64,000 bases of DNA from an uncultured Kordiimonas sp. (GCA_947500295.1 CANMRM010000002.1:1-64000); one strand, 5' to 3'. Counted from the first letter of the stretch, positions 20,547-30,898 are shown. Notes: generated from the letters alone by a model not told the origin. A program made the numbers and translations.

Positions 20547-21860
20547 ATGCGTTTAAGTCGCTATTTTCTCCCAACACTAAAAGAAACGCCTGCCGAAGCT
20601 CAAATTGCGTCGCACAGACTGATGCTCCGCGCTGGCATGATTCGACAGGGCGCAGCCGGAATATATACATGGCTGCCCATCGGTCATCGTGTGTTGCAAA
20701 AGATCGAAAACATTGTTCGCGAAGAACAAAACAAAGCCGGTGCCATAGAGCTACTCATGCCGACCATTCAGTCGGCGGACCTGTGGGTTGAAAGTGGTCG
20801 CTATGACGATTACGGCAAGGAAATGCTCCGGATAGAAGACAGGCACGAGCGCAAAATGCTGTTTGGCCCTACCAATGAAGAAATGATCACCGACATTTTT
20901 CGGCGTGAGGTCAAATCCTATAAAGATCTCCCATTAAATCTTTATCATATTCAATGGAAGTTTAGGGATGAGATCCGCCCCAGGTTTGGCGTTATGAGAG
21001 GCCGTGAGTTTCTGATGAAGGACGCCTACAGCTTTGACCTCGACACAGAATCCGCTGTCCGATCCTATAATGCAATGTTTGTTGCTTACCTCAGAACATT
21101 TGCGCGTCTGGGTGTGCGGGCTATTCCGATGCGTGCCGACACCGGCCCGATTGGCGGCGATCTCAGTCACGAATTTATTGTTCTCGCTGAAACTGGTGAG
21201 AGTGAGGTTTTCTTTGACAAGGGTTTCGACGCTTTTGACCCGCTCGCAGTGCAGCCCGGAACCGATGAAGACCTGCAACCAACTGTCGATCAATGGACCA
21301 GCCTGTATGCCGCAACGGACGAAATGCACAATCCGGACACGGCGTCTGTTTCAGAAAACGATCTTGTTCGCGGGCGAGGCATAGAAGTTGGGCATATATT
21401 CCTTTTCGGTGACAAATATTCGAAACCCATGAAAGCCGAAGTTCAGGACGCTAACGGCTCATCTGTTCCAGTTCAGATGGGATCTTATGGCATTGGCGTA
21501 TCCAGGCTTGCGGGTGCCATTATTGAGGCAAGCCACGACGAAGCTGGCATTATCTGGCCGGAATCTGTAGCGCCGTTCAAGGTAGGGCTGATGAACCTCA
21601 CCCCGAAAGACGCTGAGTGCACGACGACATGCGATAGGCTTTACAGCCAAATGCAAGAGGCTGGAGTTGAAGTTTTGTACGATGACAGGGCAACTGGGGC
21701 AGGGGCGAAGTTCGCGAACATGGACCTTATTGGTCTGCCATGGCAGGTTGCATTGGGTAGCCGCGGCATAAAAAACGGTGTAGTAGAGCTCAAAAATCGG
21801 GCCACGGGTGAGCGACAGGAGGTTGCCATCGACGCCATAGTTGGTAAGTTCACTTCCTGA
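20547..21860 (+). CDS. proS: Prolyl-tRNA synthetase, short (alphaproteobacterial) form
   Basis: ProS, 437 residues, charges tRNA-Pro. Class II motifs are visible: motif 1 around residues 45-80, [14 protein letters not shown] and the motif 2 region [29 protein letters not shown]. The length shows that the editing (INS) domain found in the roughly 570-residue bacterial form is missing, as is usual in Alphaproteobacteria. AAGGTG lies upstream of the ATG. Its end overlaps the lolC frame. Confidence 0.96.
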   Translation: MRLSRYFLPTLKETPAEAQIASHRLMLRAGMIRQGAAGIYTWLPIGHRVLQKIENIVREEQNKAGAIELLMPTIQSADLWVESGRYDDYGKEMLRIEDRHERKMLFGPTNEEMITDIFRREVKSYKDLPLNLYHIQWKFRDEIRPRFGVMRGREFLMKDAYSFDLDTESAVRSYNAMFVAYLRTFARLGVRAIPMRADTGPIGGDLSHEFIVLAETGESEVFFDKGFDAFDPLAVQPGTDEDLQPTVDQWTSLYAATDEMHNPDTASVSENDLVRGRGIEVGHIFLFGDKYSKPMKAEVQDANGSSVPVQMGSYGIGVSRLAGAIIEASHDEAGIIWPESVAPFKVGLMNLTPKDAECTTTCDRLYSQMQEAGVEVLYDDRATGAGAKFANMDLIGLPWQVALGSRGIKNGVVELKNRATGERQEVAIDAIVGKFTS

Positions 21861-23142
21861 AACCACAGCTGCGTCAGCGAAAAGGAAAAGACAGTTGCTT
21901 GCACAAGGCTTTGAAGCGACCGTTGCGCGGCGCTATCTCCGTCGGCCCGGTGCCAAGGGCCCGGTTTCGCTGAACGCGGTTTTGCCGACAGTCGCCGTCG
22001 CGATAGGTGTTTTCGTTCTGATATTCGTCATGGCAATCATGAACGGGTACCGAGTAAATCTCCTTGACAAAATTCTCGGCTATCACGGTCATGTTTTGGT
22101 GCATGGATTTCAAGGAGAGATCTCTGACTATCGCACCCTGACGGACGAACTCTCAGCCGTAGAGGGCGTTGTATCTGCGATGCCGTTTACTGAGGCTCAA
22201 GTCATGTTGACGCACCGCGGCCGTGCGTGGGGCGCCCTTGTCAGGGGACTGCCCAATGAATTTTTTGATCCAGCTAAGCTCAATATTAACAATGTTGTAG
22301 CGGGAGACTTAAAAGCGGCACCTGATCTTGGCGGATTGGTTTTGGGCTCTGAGCTGGCGAGGAACCTCGGAGTAACCGTTGGCGATGAGGTAACTGTGAT
22401 TAGTCCCCGAACTGTCTCAACGCCATTTGGTTCGACCTTACGCTATCTGGCTTATCCTGTGGCTGCCGTCGTGGAAATCGGCGTGTTTCAATTTGATGAG
22501 AGTTTTGTGGGGATGCCACTGGCTGAAGCACAGCGGTTCTTCCGGCTTGGCGACACCGTAACTAATATCGAGTTTTTTCTGGAGGATGCAGATGCGATCG
22601 ACATTGTTGCTCCGGAGATGCAGGCCATTGCAGGAAGTCGTGCATACATTCGCAGTTGGCGAAGCTTCAATGCGGCGCTTTTCGGCATTTTACAGTCCGA
22701 ACGGGTTATGATGTTCATCGTGTTATCGCTTATAGTGCTGGTTGCCGTGTTTAACGTGGGATCGAGCCTCTTCATGCTCGTGAAAGACAGACGGGCAGAT
22801 ATCGCCGTTCTCCGCACGATGGGAGCAACCAATGCTTCCATTCGCAGGATTTACGTCTTTGTGGGGCTATTTATCGGCATTCTGGGTATCGTTATCGGAG
22901 CAATTCTAGCCGCTTTGGCAATTTTCTTTTTGGACGAGCTGAAGTTCGGTGTCGAGTTCTTGCTGGGCATAAATGTCTGGGATCCTTCGGTCAGGTTTTT
23001 GTCCGAAATGTCGGCCATAGTTGATTGGAACGAGACAATTCTCGTAGTTGTTGTGACGATGGTCCTGACGTTCATAGCCACCATTTTGCCGGCACGCCGT
23101 GCCGCCAAACTCGATCCGGTCGAGGTGTTGCGCTATGAGTGA
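21841..23142 (+). CDS. lolC: Lipoprotein-releasing ABC transporter permease (LolC/LolE type)
   Basis: Membrane subunit of the Lol transporter, which extracts lipoproteins from the inner membrane and hands them to LolA. Hydrophobic segments lie at about 48-68 and three more in the C-terminal FtsX domain (residues 280-430); the periplasmic domain lies between them. The start is uncertain: the longest form begins with TTG 21841 inside proS; TTG 21895 has a better-placed AAGGA and would give 415 residues. One permease gene is present, as in lineages that use a homodimer. It overlaps lolD by eight bases. Confidence 0.93.
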   Translation: MVSSLPETTAASAKRKRQLLAQGFEATVARRYLRRPGAKGPVSLNAVLPTVAVAIGVFVLIFVMAIMNGYRVNLLDKILGYHGHVLVHGFQGEISDYRTLTDELSAVEGVVSAMPFTEAQVMLTHRGRAWGALVRGLPNEFFDPAKLNINNVVAGDLKAAPDLGGLVLGSELARNLGVTVGDEVTVISPRTVSTPFGSTLRYLAYPVAAVVEIGVFQFDESFVGMPLAEAQRFFRLGDTVTNIEFFLEDADAIDIVAPEMQAIAGSRAYIRSWRSFNAALFGILQSERVMMFIVLSLIVLVAVFNVGSSLFMLVKDRRADIAVLRTMGATNASIRRIYVFVGLFIGILGIVIGAILAALAIFFLDELKFGVEFLLGINVWDPSVRFLSEMSAIVDWNETILVVVVTMVLTFIATILPARRAAKLDPVEVLRYE

Positions 23143-23827
23143 AGGTTCTCCCAACAACGTACTCGAGGTAGCTGGACTTCGACGTACATTTCAGCAAGGG
23201 CACAAATCCCTGGAAATCCTCCGCGGTGTCGACATTACTGTCCGCCCTGGCGAACTTGTCGGCCTGGTAGGCGTTTCGGGATCAGGGAAGTCTACTTTGC
23301 TCCAAACCGTTGGCTTACTCGACCGGCAGGATCACGGTGAGATTTGGATAGACGGCATTGAAACGTCTGAGCTGGGTGATGACAAACGGACAGCGATACG
23401 CCGAGAGAAGCTTGGATTTATCTATCAATTCCATCATTTATTGCCGGATTTTTCCGCCATCGAAAATGTTTCTCTGGCTTTTCGGATAGCCGGTGAAAGC
23501 AACAGCGCCTCACAGCAAGCAGCAGCGAACCTCTTGAAATCGCTTGATCTTGGCGAACGCCTTGACCATTTCCCGTCCAGTTTATCCGGTGGCGAACAAC
23601 AACGTGTCGCCATAGCACGGGCCCTGGCTGCAAGCCCAAGCCTCATACTTGCAGACGAGCCGACCGGAAATCTGGATGAAGAAACTGCTTCCCGTGTCTT
23701 TGATCTGTTTGTCAAAAGTGTCCGCGAGCAGGGCGTAGCTGCAATTATTGCGACACATGACAGGGCACTAGCCTCCAAGATGGACCGACAATTGATTCTA
23801 ACGGATGGTCAGTTGCGGCAAATCTGA
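23135..23827 (+). CDS. lolD: Lipoprotein-releasing ABC transporter ATP-binding protein
   Basis: LolD, 230 residues, powers lipoprotein release. Walker A GVSGSGKSTLL, the ABC signature LSGGEQQRVAIARA, Walker B LILADEPTGNLD and the switch histidine in IIATHD are all present. The ATG at 23135 (ATGAGTGA) overlaps the lolC stop, and is preferred over an upstream in-frame ATG at 23099, which lies deep in lolC. Confidence 0.97.
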   Translation: MSEGSPNNVLEVAGLRRTFQQGHKSLEILRGVDITVRPGELVGLVGVSGSGKSTLLQTVGLLDRQDHGEIWIDGIETSELGDDKRTAIRREKLGFIYQFHHLLPDFSAIENVSLAFRIAGESNSASQQAAANLLKSLDLGERLDHFPSSLSGGEQQRVAIARALAASPSLILADEPTGNLDEETASRVFDLFVKSVREQGVAAIIATHDRALASKMDRQLILTDGQLRQI

Positions 23828-23896
23828 TGCTTGTGGCTTGAGCCAGCCTGAACGTCGTATTAGTGTGGACCTCTAACGGAATTGAGGGGAGGTTCC

Positions 23897-24316
23897 ATGA
23901 ACGTATTTTCTGAAATCAACTGGATGGCTATTCCGCTGGCCGGAATCATCACACTCCTTGTCGGCGGCCTTTGGTATGGGCCGTTGTTTGGAAAAGCCTG
24001 GATGGCCGAAGTTGGGCTGACCGAAGAAGAAATCAGAGCAAGCGGCTCACCTGCCGCTGCCATGACGAAGAGCTTTGTGGCCAGTCTTGTACTGGGTGTA
24101 GGTATGGCAATTGTTATCAACTGGTCGGGGATGCCTGCCGGTGACTGGATGGGCGGGGCTGTAACAGGGGCTCTGATGGCAATTCTAGTGGTGGCAGCAG
24201 CAGTCTTCCCAAACTATGCGTTTGAGGATAAATCGCTACGTCACTTTTTGATACATATGGGCAATATCACGGTCTCGATGGTGTTAATTGGCGCCATGCT
24301 GGCTGTCTGGCGCTAA
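23897..24316 (+). CDS. DUF1761 family membrane protein
   Basis: A 139-residue protein with four hydrophobic segments (about 8-27, 55-75, 82-105, 115-138) that matches the DUF1761 family, function unknown. The motif GGLWYGPLFGKAWM after the first segment is typical. GGGGAGG lies just upstream of the ATG at 23897, so the in-frame TTG at 23882 is not needed. It sits between lolD and dnaE on the same strand with modest gaps. Confidence 0.8.
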   Translation: MNVFSEINWMAIPLAGIITLLVGGLWYGPLFGKAWMAEVGLTEEEIRASGSPAAAMTKSFVASLVLGVGMAIVINWSGMPAGDWMGGAVTGALMAILVVAAAVFPNYAFEDKSLRHFLIHMGNITVSMVLIGAMLAVWR

Positions 24317-24342
24317 ATCGCCCAAGTTCGGAGTACACATTT

Positions 24343-27300
24343 ATGTCCCACGCGCCGTTTGTGCACTTGCGGGTCCACACTGCCTATTCGCTCTCTGAAG
24401 GAGCAATCCATGTTAAGGACCTGATAAAACAGTGCGTGGGCCACAAATTGCCAGCTGTGGCCGTCACAGACACCAACAATATGTTTGGTGCCCTGGAATT
24501 TTCCAAGTTTGCGGCAGATGCTGGTATCCAGCCCATAGCCGGGGTGACACTGAATGTGTGTTACGCGGCGTCAGAAAATGAGCCTAAGGTCTCTAAAAAC
24601 AAGGAAGACGATCCAGCCAAACTGATTTTGCTGGCTCAATCCAGAAAAGGGTACGGCAACCTGATGCGCATTGTTTCCCAGGCGCATTTGACCAGTGACC
24701 CGCAACACGGCGTGAAATTCGATCTGAAAAACCTTGAAGGTTTAACAGAGGATGTCATTTGTCTCGCAGGAGGGGCCAGTGGTCCAGTTGGTCAACTGCT
24801 TCTCGCAGGAAAAAAAGAACTTGCTGACCGCTGCGTGCAGTTACTGAAGCACTTTTTTGTCGACCGCCTGTATATGGAAATAAGCCGACATGGGATTGAC
24901 CAGGAGTTTCAGACGGAAGAAGCACTTCTGGACCTCGCGTACACCCACGATCTGCCCATTGTTGCGACAAACGAGCCCTATTTTGTAGGGCCAGACATGT
25001 ACGAACCGCATGATGCGCTCCTGTGCATGGCAGACAGCACTTATGTTGCTGCAACTGACCGCAGAAAGCTCAATGCAGAATATCGTTTCAAGTCTGCTGA
25101 AGAAATGCAGCATTTGTTCGAAGACCTTCCAGAGGCCATCGAAAACACGGTCAATATCGCTCAACGCTGTCACTTCAGGGTGCAGGAAATCGCACCATTG
25201 CTGCCAAACTTTACCAGTGGCCTTGATGTTTCCGAGGCAGATATGCTGCGGGGCGAATCTGAAAAAGGATTACGTGACCGGCTCGATGTCAAAGCACAGA
25301 TGGAGGAACTGAAAACAGGAACTGATCAGGAGTGGGAAAAGGAATATTGGGACAGACTTACCTTTGAACTTGGCGTTATCAATCAGATGGGGTTCCCCGG
25401 TTACTTCCTGATCGTGGCAGACTTTATTCAGTGGGCTAAGGATCACGATGTACCTGTCGGGCCGGGCAGGGGCTCTGGTGCCGGGTCAGTAGTTGCCTGG
25501 GCGCTTAAAATCACTGATTTGGATCCACTCAAGTTTTCTCTTCTATTCGAGCGCTTTCTTAATCCTGAACGCGTCTCCATGCCGGATTTTGACATTGATT
25601 TCTGTCAGGACAAGCGGGAGCAAGTGATACGGTATGTGCAGGAGAAATACGGCTATGATCGGGTCGCGCAGATAATTACCTTCGGAAAACTGCAGGCCCG
25701 TGCAGTTGTCAAAGCATGCGGGCGTGTCCTCCAGCAACCACACGGTGTCACAGATCGCCTGTCCAAGATGATTCCCAATGACCCGGGAAACGCCATGAGT
25801 CTTTCGGAAGCAATAGAAGCAGAGCCCAGATTGCGCGCCGAAATTGACAATGATGAACTCACGCGAAGTGTCATGGATAGAGCCCTTAAACTTGAAGGCT
25901 TCTACGCACACTCCTCCACTCACGCAGCCGGTGTTGTGATTGGTGATCGTCCGTTGGATGAATTGGTACCGCTGTATCGAGACCCGAAATCGGATATGCC
26001 AGTTACCCAGTTCAACATGAAGTGGGTGGAGCAGGCTGGTCTCGTAAAGTTCGATTTCCTCGGCCTTAAAACGCTGACTGTGCTTGACCGTGCTGTTCAG
26101 TATGTCAAGCAACGAGGCATCAATATCGACATCAACAATTTGCCGCTTGATGACAAGCCTTCATATGAACTTTTGCAACGCGGCGATGCAGCAGGCGTGT
26201 TTCAGCTTGAGAGCACGGGCATGCGTTCCGTGCTTAAGGGCCTCAAGCCCGACCAGTTTGAGGATATTATCGCTATTGTGGCGCTCTATCGCCCCGGTCC
26301 CATGGACAACATCCCAACCTACATCGATCGCAAACATGGACGTGAGGAAGTTGAATACCCGCATCCCATTCTAAAGGAAATTTTGTCAGAAACTTACGGC
26401 GTCATCATCTACCAGGAGCAGGTGATGCAAATTGCCCAGGTAATGAGCGGTTACAGTCTTGGGGAAGCTGACATTCTTCGCCGTGCAATGGGCAAGAAAA
26501 TCCAGGAGGAAATGGATAAACAGCGTGGCCGTTTTTGCGAAGGTGCGGTGGAACATGGGATCGAATTCGAAAAAGCGAGTTACATTTTTGATCTGGTGAC
26601 CAAGTTTGCCTCGTATGGCTTTAACAAGTCCCACGCAGCTGCCTACGCGCTGGTCGCCTATCAAACGGCCTTCATGAAAGCAAACTATCCCGTCGAATTC
26701 ATGGCGGCAATCATGACGCTGGACATGGGCAACACGGACAAGCTCGGTATGTTCAAGCAGGAACTTCAGCGTGCTGAAATTCCTTTGTTGCTGCCGGACA
26801 TAAACCGGTCAGATGTTGTATTTGTTGTGGAAGAGACATCGGAATCCTACTGTGAAGCTGGCGATCCCCGCGCAGATTTCGCTGTGCGATACGCTCTTGG
26901 CGCCATTAAAGGCGTTGGCGAAAAGGCCATGGAGGCAATCGTTGAAGAGCGCAATACGGGAGGCGTGTTCAAAGACATATTTGACTTTTCTGACCGGATA
27001 GACCCGAAACTCGTTAACAAACGGCAGATAGAACGGCTGGCGTCGGCCGGTGCTTTTGACGGGCTTGTTCCCGATCGCGCTCAGGCTTTTGCTGCGGCAG
27101 AAATCATTCAACGCACAGCGCAGATGCAGGCACAGGAGCGCGAAAGTAACCAGACCAGCCTGTTTGCCGGTGACAGCTCTGCGATCGTTGACCGACCGAC
27201 GCTCCCAATTGTCCGGAGTTGGACGGACACAGAGCAACTCGAGGCGGAAAAGAAGGCAATCGGTTTTTATCTATCAGCTCATCCGCTGGACGCTTATGCC

Positions 27301-27858
27301 ACATTGCTGGAGCGAGAGCGCATAATCCCCGCAAAGGAGGTTATGACTGACGCCGGGCTGATCGGCCAAACTGTTCGCATGGCAGGAGCGATTGCAGGCT
27401 ATAGGGAAGGGACCAGCCGACGAGGAAACAAGTTCGGACGCCTGACTTTGTCCGATCAGACTGACGCATTCGAATTGATGTATTTTGGCGACGACATTGA
27501 TCTTATGCGTAGACTGGTTGATGAGGGCGCGCCCGTTGTTGTCACGGCTTCAATCCGCAAGCGTGACGATGACGATACCATCGGCTTGTCATGTCGGGCA
27601 ATTGAATCGCTCGAAGCTGTTGCCTCGCATTCATCAAAGGGCCTTTTTGTCGAAGTCGACAGTGTCAAGGCATACGCAAGTATTAAAGCCGTTCTTGACA
27701 GAAAGTCGGGCGGGAAGGGCAAGGTCACTGTCAAGGTGCCAGTGCATAATGACGAGAGATACGCTGAGTTTAGACTTCCCGGCAACTACAAGGTATCGCC
27801 TGAATTGCGACAGGCAATAGCCGCTGAAATCGGGGTTTCCGTGGCCGAAGAGGTGTAG
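24343..27858 (+). CDS. dnaE: DNA polymerase III subunit alpha
   Basis: The replicative polymerase, 1171 residues (usual about 1160). An N-terminal PHP domain (VHLRVHTAYSLSEGA) is followed by the polymerase palm with the catalytic pair Asp415 and Asp417 in PDFDIDF, then GFNKSHAAAYALVAYQTAF, and an OB-fold region near residues 1010-1090. The type is DnaE1. The stop is followed one base later by the NUDIX start. Confidence 0.98.
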   Translation: MSHAPFVHLRVHTAYSLSEGAIHVKDLIKQCVGHKLPAVAVTDTNNMFGALEFSKFAADAGIQPIAGVTLNVCYAASENEPKVSKNKEDDPAKLILLAQSRKGYGNLMRIVSQAHLTSDPQHGVKFDLKNLEGLTEDVICLAGGASGPVGQLLLAGKKELADRCVQLLKHFFVDRLYMEISRHGIDQEFQTEEALLDLAYTHDLPIVATNEPYFVGPDMYEPHDALLCMADSTYVAATDRRKLNAEYRFKSAEEMQHLFEDLPEAIENTVNIAQRCHFRVQEIAPLLPNFTSGLDVSEADMLRGESEKGLRDRLDVKAQMEELKTGTDQEWEKEYWDRLTFELGVINQMGFPGYFLIVADFIQWAKDHDVPVGPGRGSGAGSVVAWALKITDLDPLKFSLLFERFLNPERVSMPDFDIDFCQDKREQVIRYVQEKYGYDRVAQIITFGKLQARAVVKACGRVLQQPHGVTDRLSKMIPNDPGNAMSLSEAIEAEPRLRAEIDNDELTRSVMDRALKLEGFYAHSSTHAAGVVIGDRPLDELVPLYRDPKSDMPVTQFNMKWVEQAGLVKFDFLGLKTLTVLDRAVQYVKQRGINIDINNLPLDDKPSYELLQRGDAAGVFQLESTGMRSVLKGLKPDQFEDIIAIVALYRPGPMDNIPTYIDRKHGREEVEYPHPILKEILSETYGVIIYQEQVMQIAQVMSGYSLGEADILRRAMGKKIQEEMDKQRGRFCEGAVEHGIEFEKASYIFDLVTKFASYGFNKSHAAAYALVAYQTAFMKANYPVEFMAAIMTLDMGNTDKLGMFKQELQRAEIPLLLPDINRSDVVFVVEETSESYCEAGDPRADFAVRYALGAIKGVGEKAMEAIVEERNTGGVFKDIFDFSDRIDPKLVNKRQIERLASAGAFDGLVPDRAQAFAAAEIIQRTAQMQAQERESNQTSLFAGDSSAIVDRPTLPIVRSWTDTEQLEAEKKAIGFYLSAHPLDAYATLLERERIIPAKEVMTDAGLIGQTVRMAGAIAGYREGTSRRGNKFGRLTLSDQTDAFELMYFGDDIDLMRRLVDEGAPVVVTASIRKRDDDDTIGLSCRAIESLEAVASHSSKGLFVEVDSVKAYASIKAVLDRKSGGKGKVTVKVPVHNDERYAEFRLPGNYKVSPELRQAIAAEIGVSVAEEV

Positions 27859-27859
27859 A

Positions 27860-28627
27860 GTGAATAACTCAAGCGAAAGTCCAATTGCACCTGCTTTGCC
27901 CGCTTCTTCCATTCTTCTTATCAGGGATGGCAGGGGAGGCCTGGAAGTCCTGATGATTGAGCGGGCCAAAACAATGCGATTTGCGCCTGGTGCGCTTGTT
28001 TTCCCTGGAGGCAAGGTTGATACCTCCGATTTCCAACAATGGCGTTGGCAGCGTTATCTGAAACACGAGCGACGTGTGTTCCGGGACATGGCCTTTCGTA
28101 TCGCATCTATCCGTGAGTTGTATGAGGAAACCCACATCCTGCTTGGTGAGCGGCCGTCAGAGAACACTGCGCCTGCAGGTGTTGAGTTCGGCAAGCTTCT
28201 TAATACCGAAAAAGTTAAACTGGACATTGCGGGCATGGAACCTTTTGCACATTGGGTCACGCCTGAAACCATGCCACGCCGGTTTGACACTTATTTTTTT
28301 CTGGCAGCAGACTCTGGGCATACCGAAGACTTTGACGGTGAGGAAGCGGTATCCGCTCATTGGTTGAAGCCACGAGAGGTTCTTGCCGAATGGGAAGCGG
28401 ACCGGATACCCTTAATGTTCCCGACGCGTCTAAACCTGATGAAATTAGCCCGTTCATCCACAGTTGCGGCTGCCATGCAGGCTACTCGTCAGCAGCCTGT
28501 TATCCGGGTTTTACCAAAAATCAGGTTTAAAGAACGTGGCGTGGATCTCACCATTCAAAAAGAAGCGGGATACGGCGTCACGCAGGCCACGACCAAGGAA
28601 CTATCCGTGGAAAGTGGCAAAAGCTGA
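27860..28627 (+). CDS. NUDIX hydrolase
   Basis: A 255-residue NUDIX protein. The core RELYEETHIL (within IASIRELYEETHILLG, near residue 91) matches the REUXEEXGU part of the Nudix box. The preceding glycine element (FPGGKVD) is separated from it by about 35 residues, much more than in a canonical box; such an insertion is known in NUDT19-like proteins that may act on CoA derivatives. The substrate is uncertain. GTG at 27860 follows the dnaE stop by one base, so translation is probably coupled. Confidence 0.88.
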   Translation: MNNSSESPIAPALPASSILLIRDGRGGLEVLMIERAKTMRFAPGALVFPGGKVDTSDFQQWRWQRYLKHERRVFRDMAFRIASIRELYEETHILLGERPSENTAPAGVEFGKLLNTEKVKLDIAGMEPFAHWVTPETMPRRFDTYFFLAADSGHTEDFDGEEAVSAHWLKPREVLAEWEADRIPLMFPTRLNLMKLARSSTVAAAMQATRQQPVIRVLPKIRFKERGVDLTIQKEAGYGVTQATTKELSVESGKS

Positions 28628-28646
28628 CTTTTTACAAAGAAAACGC

Positions 28647-28675
28647 TTGATATCTCTCAATTACAAGCTTATACG
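28647..28675 (+). promoter_or_regulatory. rpsB promoter
   Basis: TTGATA (28647-28652) and TATACG (28670-28675) are separated by exactly 17 bases, a good sigma-70-type promoter. Transcription would begin near 28682 and give a leader of about 115 bases. Confidence 0.72.
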
Positions 28676-28690
28676 GGCGGCGACTTCACA

Positions 28691-28789
28691 CGCAGGGGTC
28701 GGTTTTCTGCTGAGTTGGTAGAACGCCATCCGGTGTCGGTCCTGATAGTCAGGCGACGCAACCCTGCGGAGGCTAAACCGGAAAAGGAG
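28691..28789 (+). promoter_or_regulatory. Structured rpsB leader RNA with possible pseudoknot
   Basis: Three helices can be read. Helix A: CGCAGGG (28691-28697) with CCCTGCG (28762-28768). An internal hairpin: GTGTCG..CCTGA with TCAGG-CGACGC (28733-28759, loop TAG, two-base bulge). Helix B: CGGTTT (28700-28705) with AAACCG (28775-28780). B crosses A, so the fold is a pseudoknot or the two helices exclude each other. The ribosome site GGAG (28786-28789) follows B directly, a layout suited to autoregulation by ribosomal protein S2. The structure is seen by base pairing only. Confidence 0.6.
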
Positions 28790-28796
28790 TAGTAAT

Positions 28797-29885
28797 ATGG
28801 CTATGCCCGTAGTCGATATGCGCGCGCTTTTGGAAGCTGGCGTGCACTTTGGTCACCAAACCCACCGTTGGAATCCTAAAATGGCGCCGTTTATTTTCGG
28901 CGAACGCAACGGAATCCACATTATTGATCTCTCACAAACCGTACCATACTTCGGCCGCGCCCTTCAGGTTGTGCGTGAAGTTGTTGCAGGTGGTGGGCGT
29001 GTCCTGTTTGTAGGTACCAAGCGTCAAGCATCTCCGATAATCGCTGACGCCGCCAAGCGCTGTGGCCAGTATTATGTCAACCACCGCTGGCTGGGTGGCA
29101 TGATGACAAACTGGCAAACAATTTCCCAGTCTATCAAGCGGCTCAAGCAGTTGAACGAAAAACTTGGCCAGGAACATACAGGCCTAACCAAGAAAGAAAC
29201 GCTGCAGCTAACACGGCAACGCGACAAGCTTGAACTGTCGCTTGGCGGTATTCAGGACATGGGTGGTCTGCCTGACCTCGTATTTGTTGTTGATGTAAAC
29301 CGCGATGACATCGCTATTGCCGAAGCAAATCGTCTTGGCATTCCGGTTATCGGTGTAATTGACACAAACTCCAAGCCAGAAGGCATTGATTATCCAGTGC
29401 CCGGCAACGATGATGCCACACGCGCTATCCGTCTCTATTGCGATCTTGTCGCTGACGCGGTTCTCGATGGTATTCAAGCAGATCTCGCAGCCAAAGGCGT
29501 GGATATCGGCGCGACTGAAGAAGCACCGGTCGAAGCAGTCGCTGAAACTGTTGAAGAAACAGCACCTGCTGAAGAGGCTGCACCTGCTGAAGAGGCTGCA
29601 CCTGTTGAAGAGGCTGCACCTGCCGCCGAAGCTGCTGAGGCTCCTGCGAAAGAAGAAACAGCGGACGCTCCGGCTGATAAAGCGGAAGCAAAAGCCGAAG
29701 ATAAGGCTGAGGCTAAGCCAGTGAAAAAGGCTGCCGCGAAGAAGCCTGCTGCGAAAAAAGCTCCTGCGAAAAAGGCTGCCGCTAAAGACGCCGCAGAAAA
29801 AGCGCCCGCAAAAAAAGCAGCGGCCAAAAAGCCAGCTGCTAAAAAAGCGCCTGCCAAAAAAGCAGCAGCAAAAGACGCCAAATAG
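28797..29885 (+). CDS. rpsB: 30S ribosomal protein S2 with long C-terminal tail
   Basis: S2, 362 residues; the conserved core is about 235-245 residues. The N-terminus [20 protein letters not shown] and the [20 protein letters not shown] segment are standard. Residues from about 243 on form a low-complexity tail: first Ala/Glu/Pro-rich, with three APAEEA-like repeats, then Ala/Lys/Pro-rich and histone-H1-like. Long S2 tails occur in several alphaproteobacteria. AAGGAG precedes the ATG at 28797. It is the first gene before tsf. Confidence 0.97.
   Translation: MAMPVVDMRALLEAGVHFGHQTHRWNPKMAPFIFGERNGIHIIDLSQTVPYFGRALQVVREVVAGGGRVLFVGTKRQASPIIADAAKRCGQYYVNHRWLGGMMTNWQTISQSIKRLKQLNEKLGQEHTGLTKKETLQLTRQRDKLELSLGGIQDMGGLPDLVFVVDVNRDDIAIAEANRLGIPVIGVIDTNSKPEGIDYPVPGNDDATRAIRLYCDLVADAVLDGIQADLAAKGVDIGATEEAPVEAVAETVEETAPAEEAAPAEEAAPVEEAAPAAEAAEAPAKEETADAPADKAEAKAEDKAEAKPVKKAAAKKPAAKKAPAKKAAAKDAAEKAPAKKAAAKKPAAKKAPAKKAAAKDAK
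29562..29615 (+). repeat. Three 18-bp tandem repeats in the rpsB tail
   Basis: The unit GCACCTGCTGAAGAGGCT is repeated at 29562, 29580 and 29598 (third copy with one change, and a diverged fourth from 29616). It encodes the APAEEA repeat. Copy number is likely to vary between strains. Confidence 0.9.
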
Positions 29886-29897
29886 GCAAGATGTCAC

Positions 29898-29923
29898 AAA
29901 CCCGGGCTACTTGGTCCGGGTTT
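29898..29923 (+). terminator. Hairpin between rpsB and tsf (weak terminator or attenuator)
   Basis: AAACCCGG pairs with CCGGGTTT around a 10-base loop; only three T follow. Partial termination or RNA processing between rpsB and tsf is more likely than full termination. Confidence 0.5.
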
Positions 29924-29971
29924 CATCACGAATAGTTAGTTGGTCCACAAGACCGCCCCAGGAGACCTACG

Positions 29972-30898
29972 ATGGCACAAATCACAGCCGCTCTCGTTAA
30001 AGAACTGCGCGAAAAGTCCGGCGCAGGCATGATGGATTGTAAAAAAGCCCTTTCTGAAAATGATGGCAACCTCGAAGCAGCAGTTGATTGGCTGCGCGCA
30101 AAAGGCTTGGCGTCAGCGGGCAAGAAACAGAATCGTATTGCGGCTGAAGGTTTGGTTGCCGCCAAAGCTGCCGGAACCAAAGGAACCGTTGCCGAGGTCA
30201 ACTCGGAAACAGACTTTGTTGCTCGCAACGAACAGTTCCAGGCGTTTGTCGCTGATGTTGCTGCGATCGCTTTTGAGACTGGTGACGACGTCGAGGCAAT
30301 TGCAAGTGCCCAATACCCAGGTGCTGGCAAGACCGTGGCAGAAGTCTTAACTGACAATATCGCTACAATTGGTGAAAACATGAATATCCGACGGGCTGCC
30401 ACCGTTGAAGTGGAAAACGGCCTAGTCGCGTCATACATTCATGGTGCCACCGCGGATGGCATGGGTAAGATTGCTGTTCTCGTTGGTTTGACTTCAGATG
30501 CAGGCGATGACGTTCTTGCACCGCTTGGCAAACAACTTGCCATGCATATTGCAGCCACCAACCCTGCATCTCTCTCTGAAGAAGATCTAGACCCAGAGAT
30601 ACTGGAGCGCGAGAAGCAGGTCCAGATGGACAAAGCACGTGAAAGCGGTAAACCAGAAGCAATCATTGAAAAAATGATTGTTGGTCGTATGCGCAAATAC
30701 CTCGAAGAAGTGGTCCTGTTGCACCAGACCTTCGTTATCGATGGTGAAACGAAAATTTCGAAAGTAATCGAGAACGCAGCCAAAGATGCGGGCACGTCTA
30801 TCGAACTGTCCTCGTTTGTTCGCATGGAAGTTGGCGACGGCCTCGAGAAGAAAGAAGATGACTTCGCTGCCGAAGTTGCCGCAGCTGCTGGCGTTTAA
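29972..30898 (+). CDS. tsf: Translation elongation factor Ts
   Basis: EF-Ts, 308 residues, the nucleotide exchange factor of EF-Tu. An N-terminal UBA-like domain (ALVKELREKSGAGMMDCKKAL) is followed by the key TDFVARN motif (about residue 80) and two core subdomains. AGGAGA precedes the ATG. It is paired with rpsB as in nearly all bacteria and followed by a strong terminator. Confidence 0.98.
   Translation: MAQITAALVKELREKSGAGMMDCKKALSENDGNLEAAVDWLRAKGLASAGKKQNRIAAEGLVAAKAAGTKGTVAEVNSETDFVARNEQFQAFVADVAAIAFETGDDVEAIASAQYPGAGKTVAEVLTDNIATIGENMNIRRAATVEVENGLVASYIHGATADGMGKIAVLVGLTSDAGDDVLAPLGKQLAMHIAATNPASLSEEDLDPEILEREKQVQMDKARESGKPEAIIEKMIVGRMRKYLEEVVLLHQTFVIDGETKISKVIENAAKDAGTSIELSSFVRMEVGDGLEKKEDDFAAEVAAAAGV

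Noticed and set aside
20266-20556. A 96-codon open frame upstream of proS
   Set aside because: Odd composition, no ribosome site, no family resemblance; overlaps the proS start.
28701-28740. A tRNA-like string (GAGTTGGTAGAAC) in the rpsB leader
   Set aside because: It resembles a D-arm only; there is no T-arm or acceptor stem. It is better explained as part of the leader fold.
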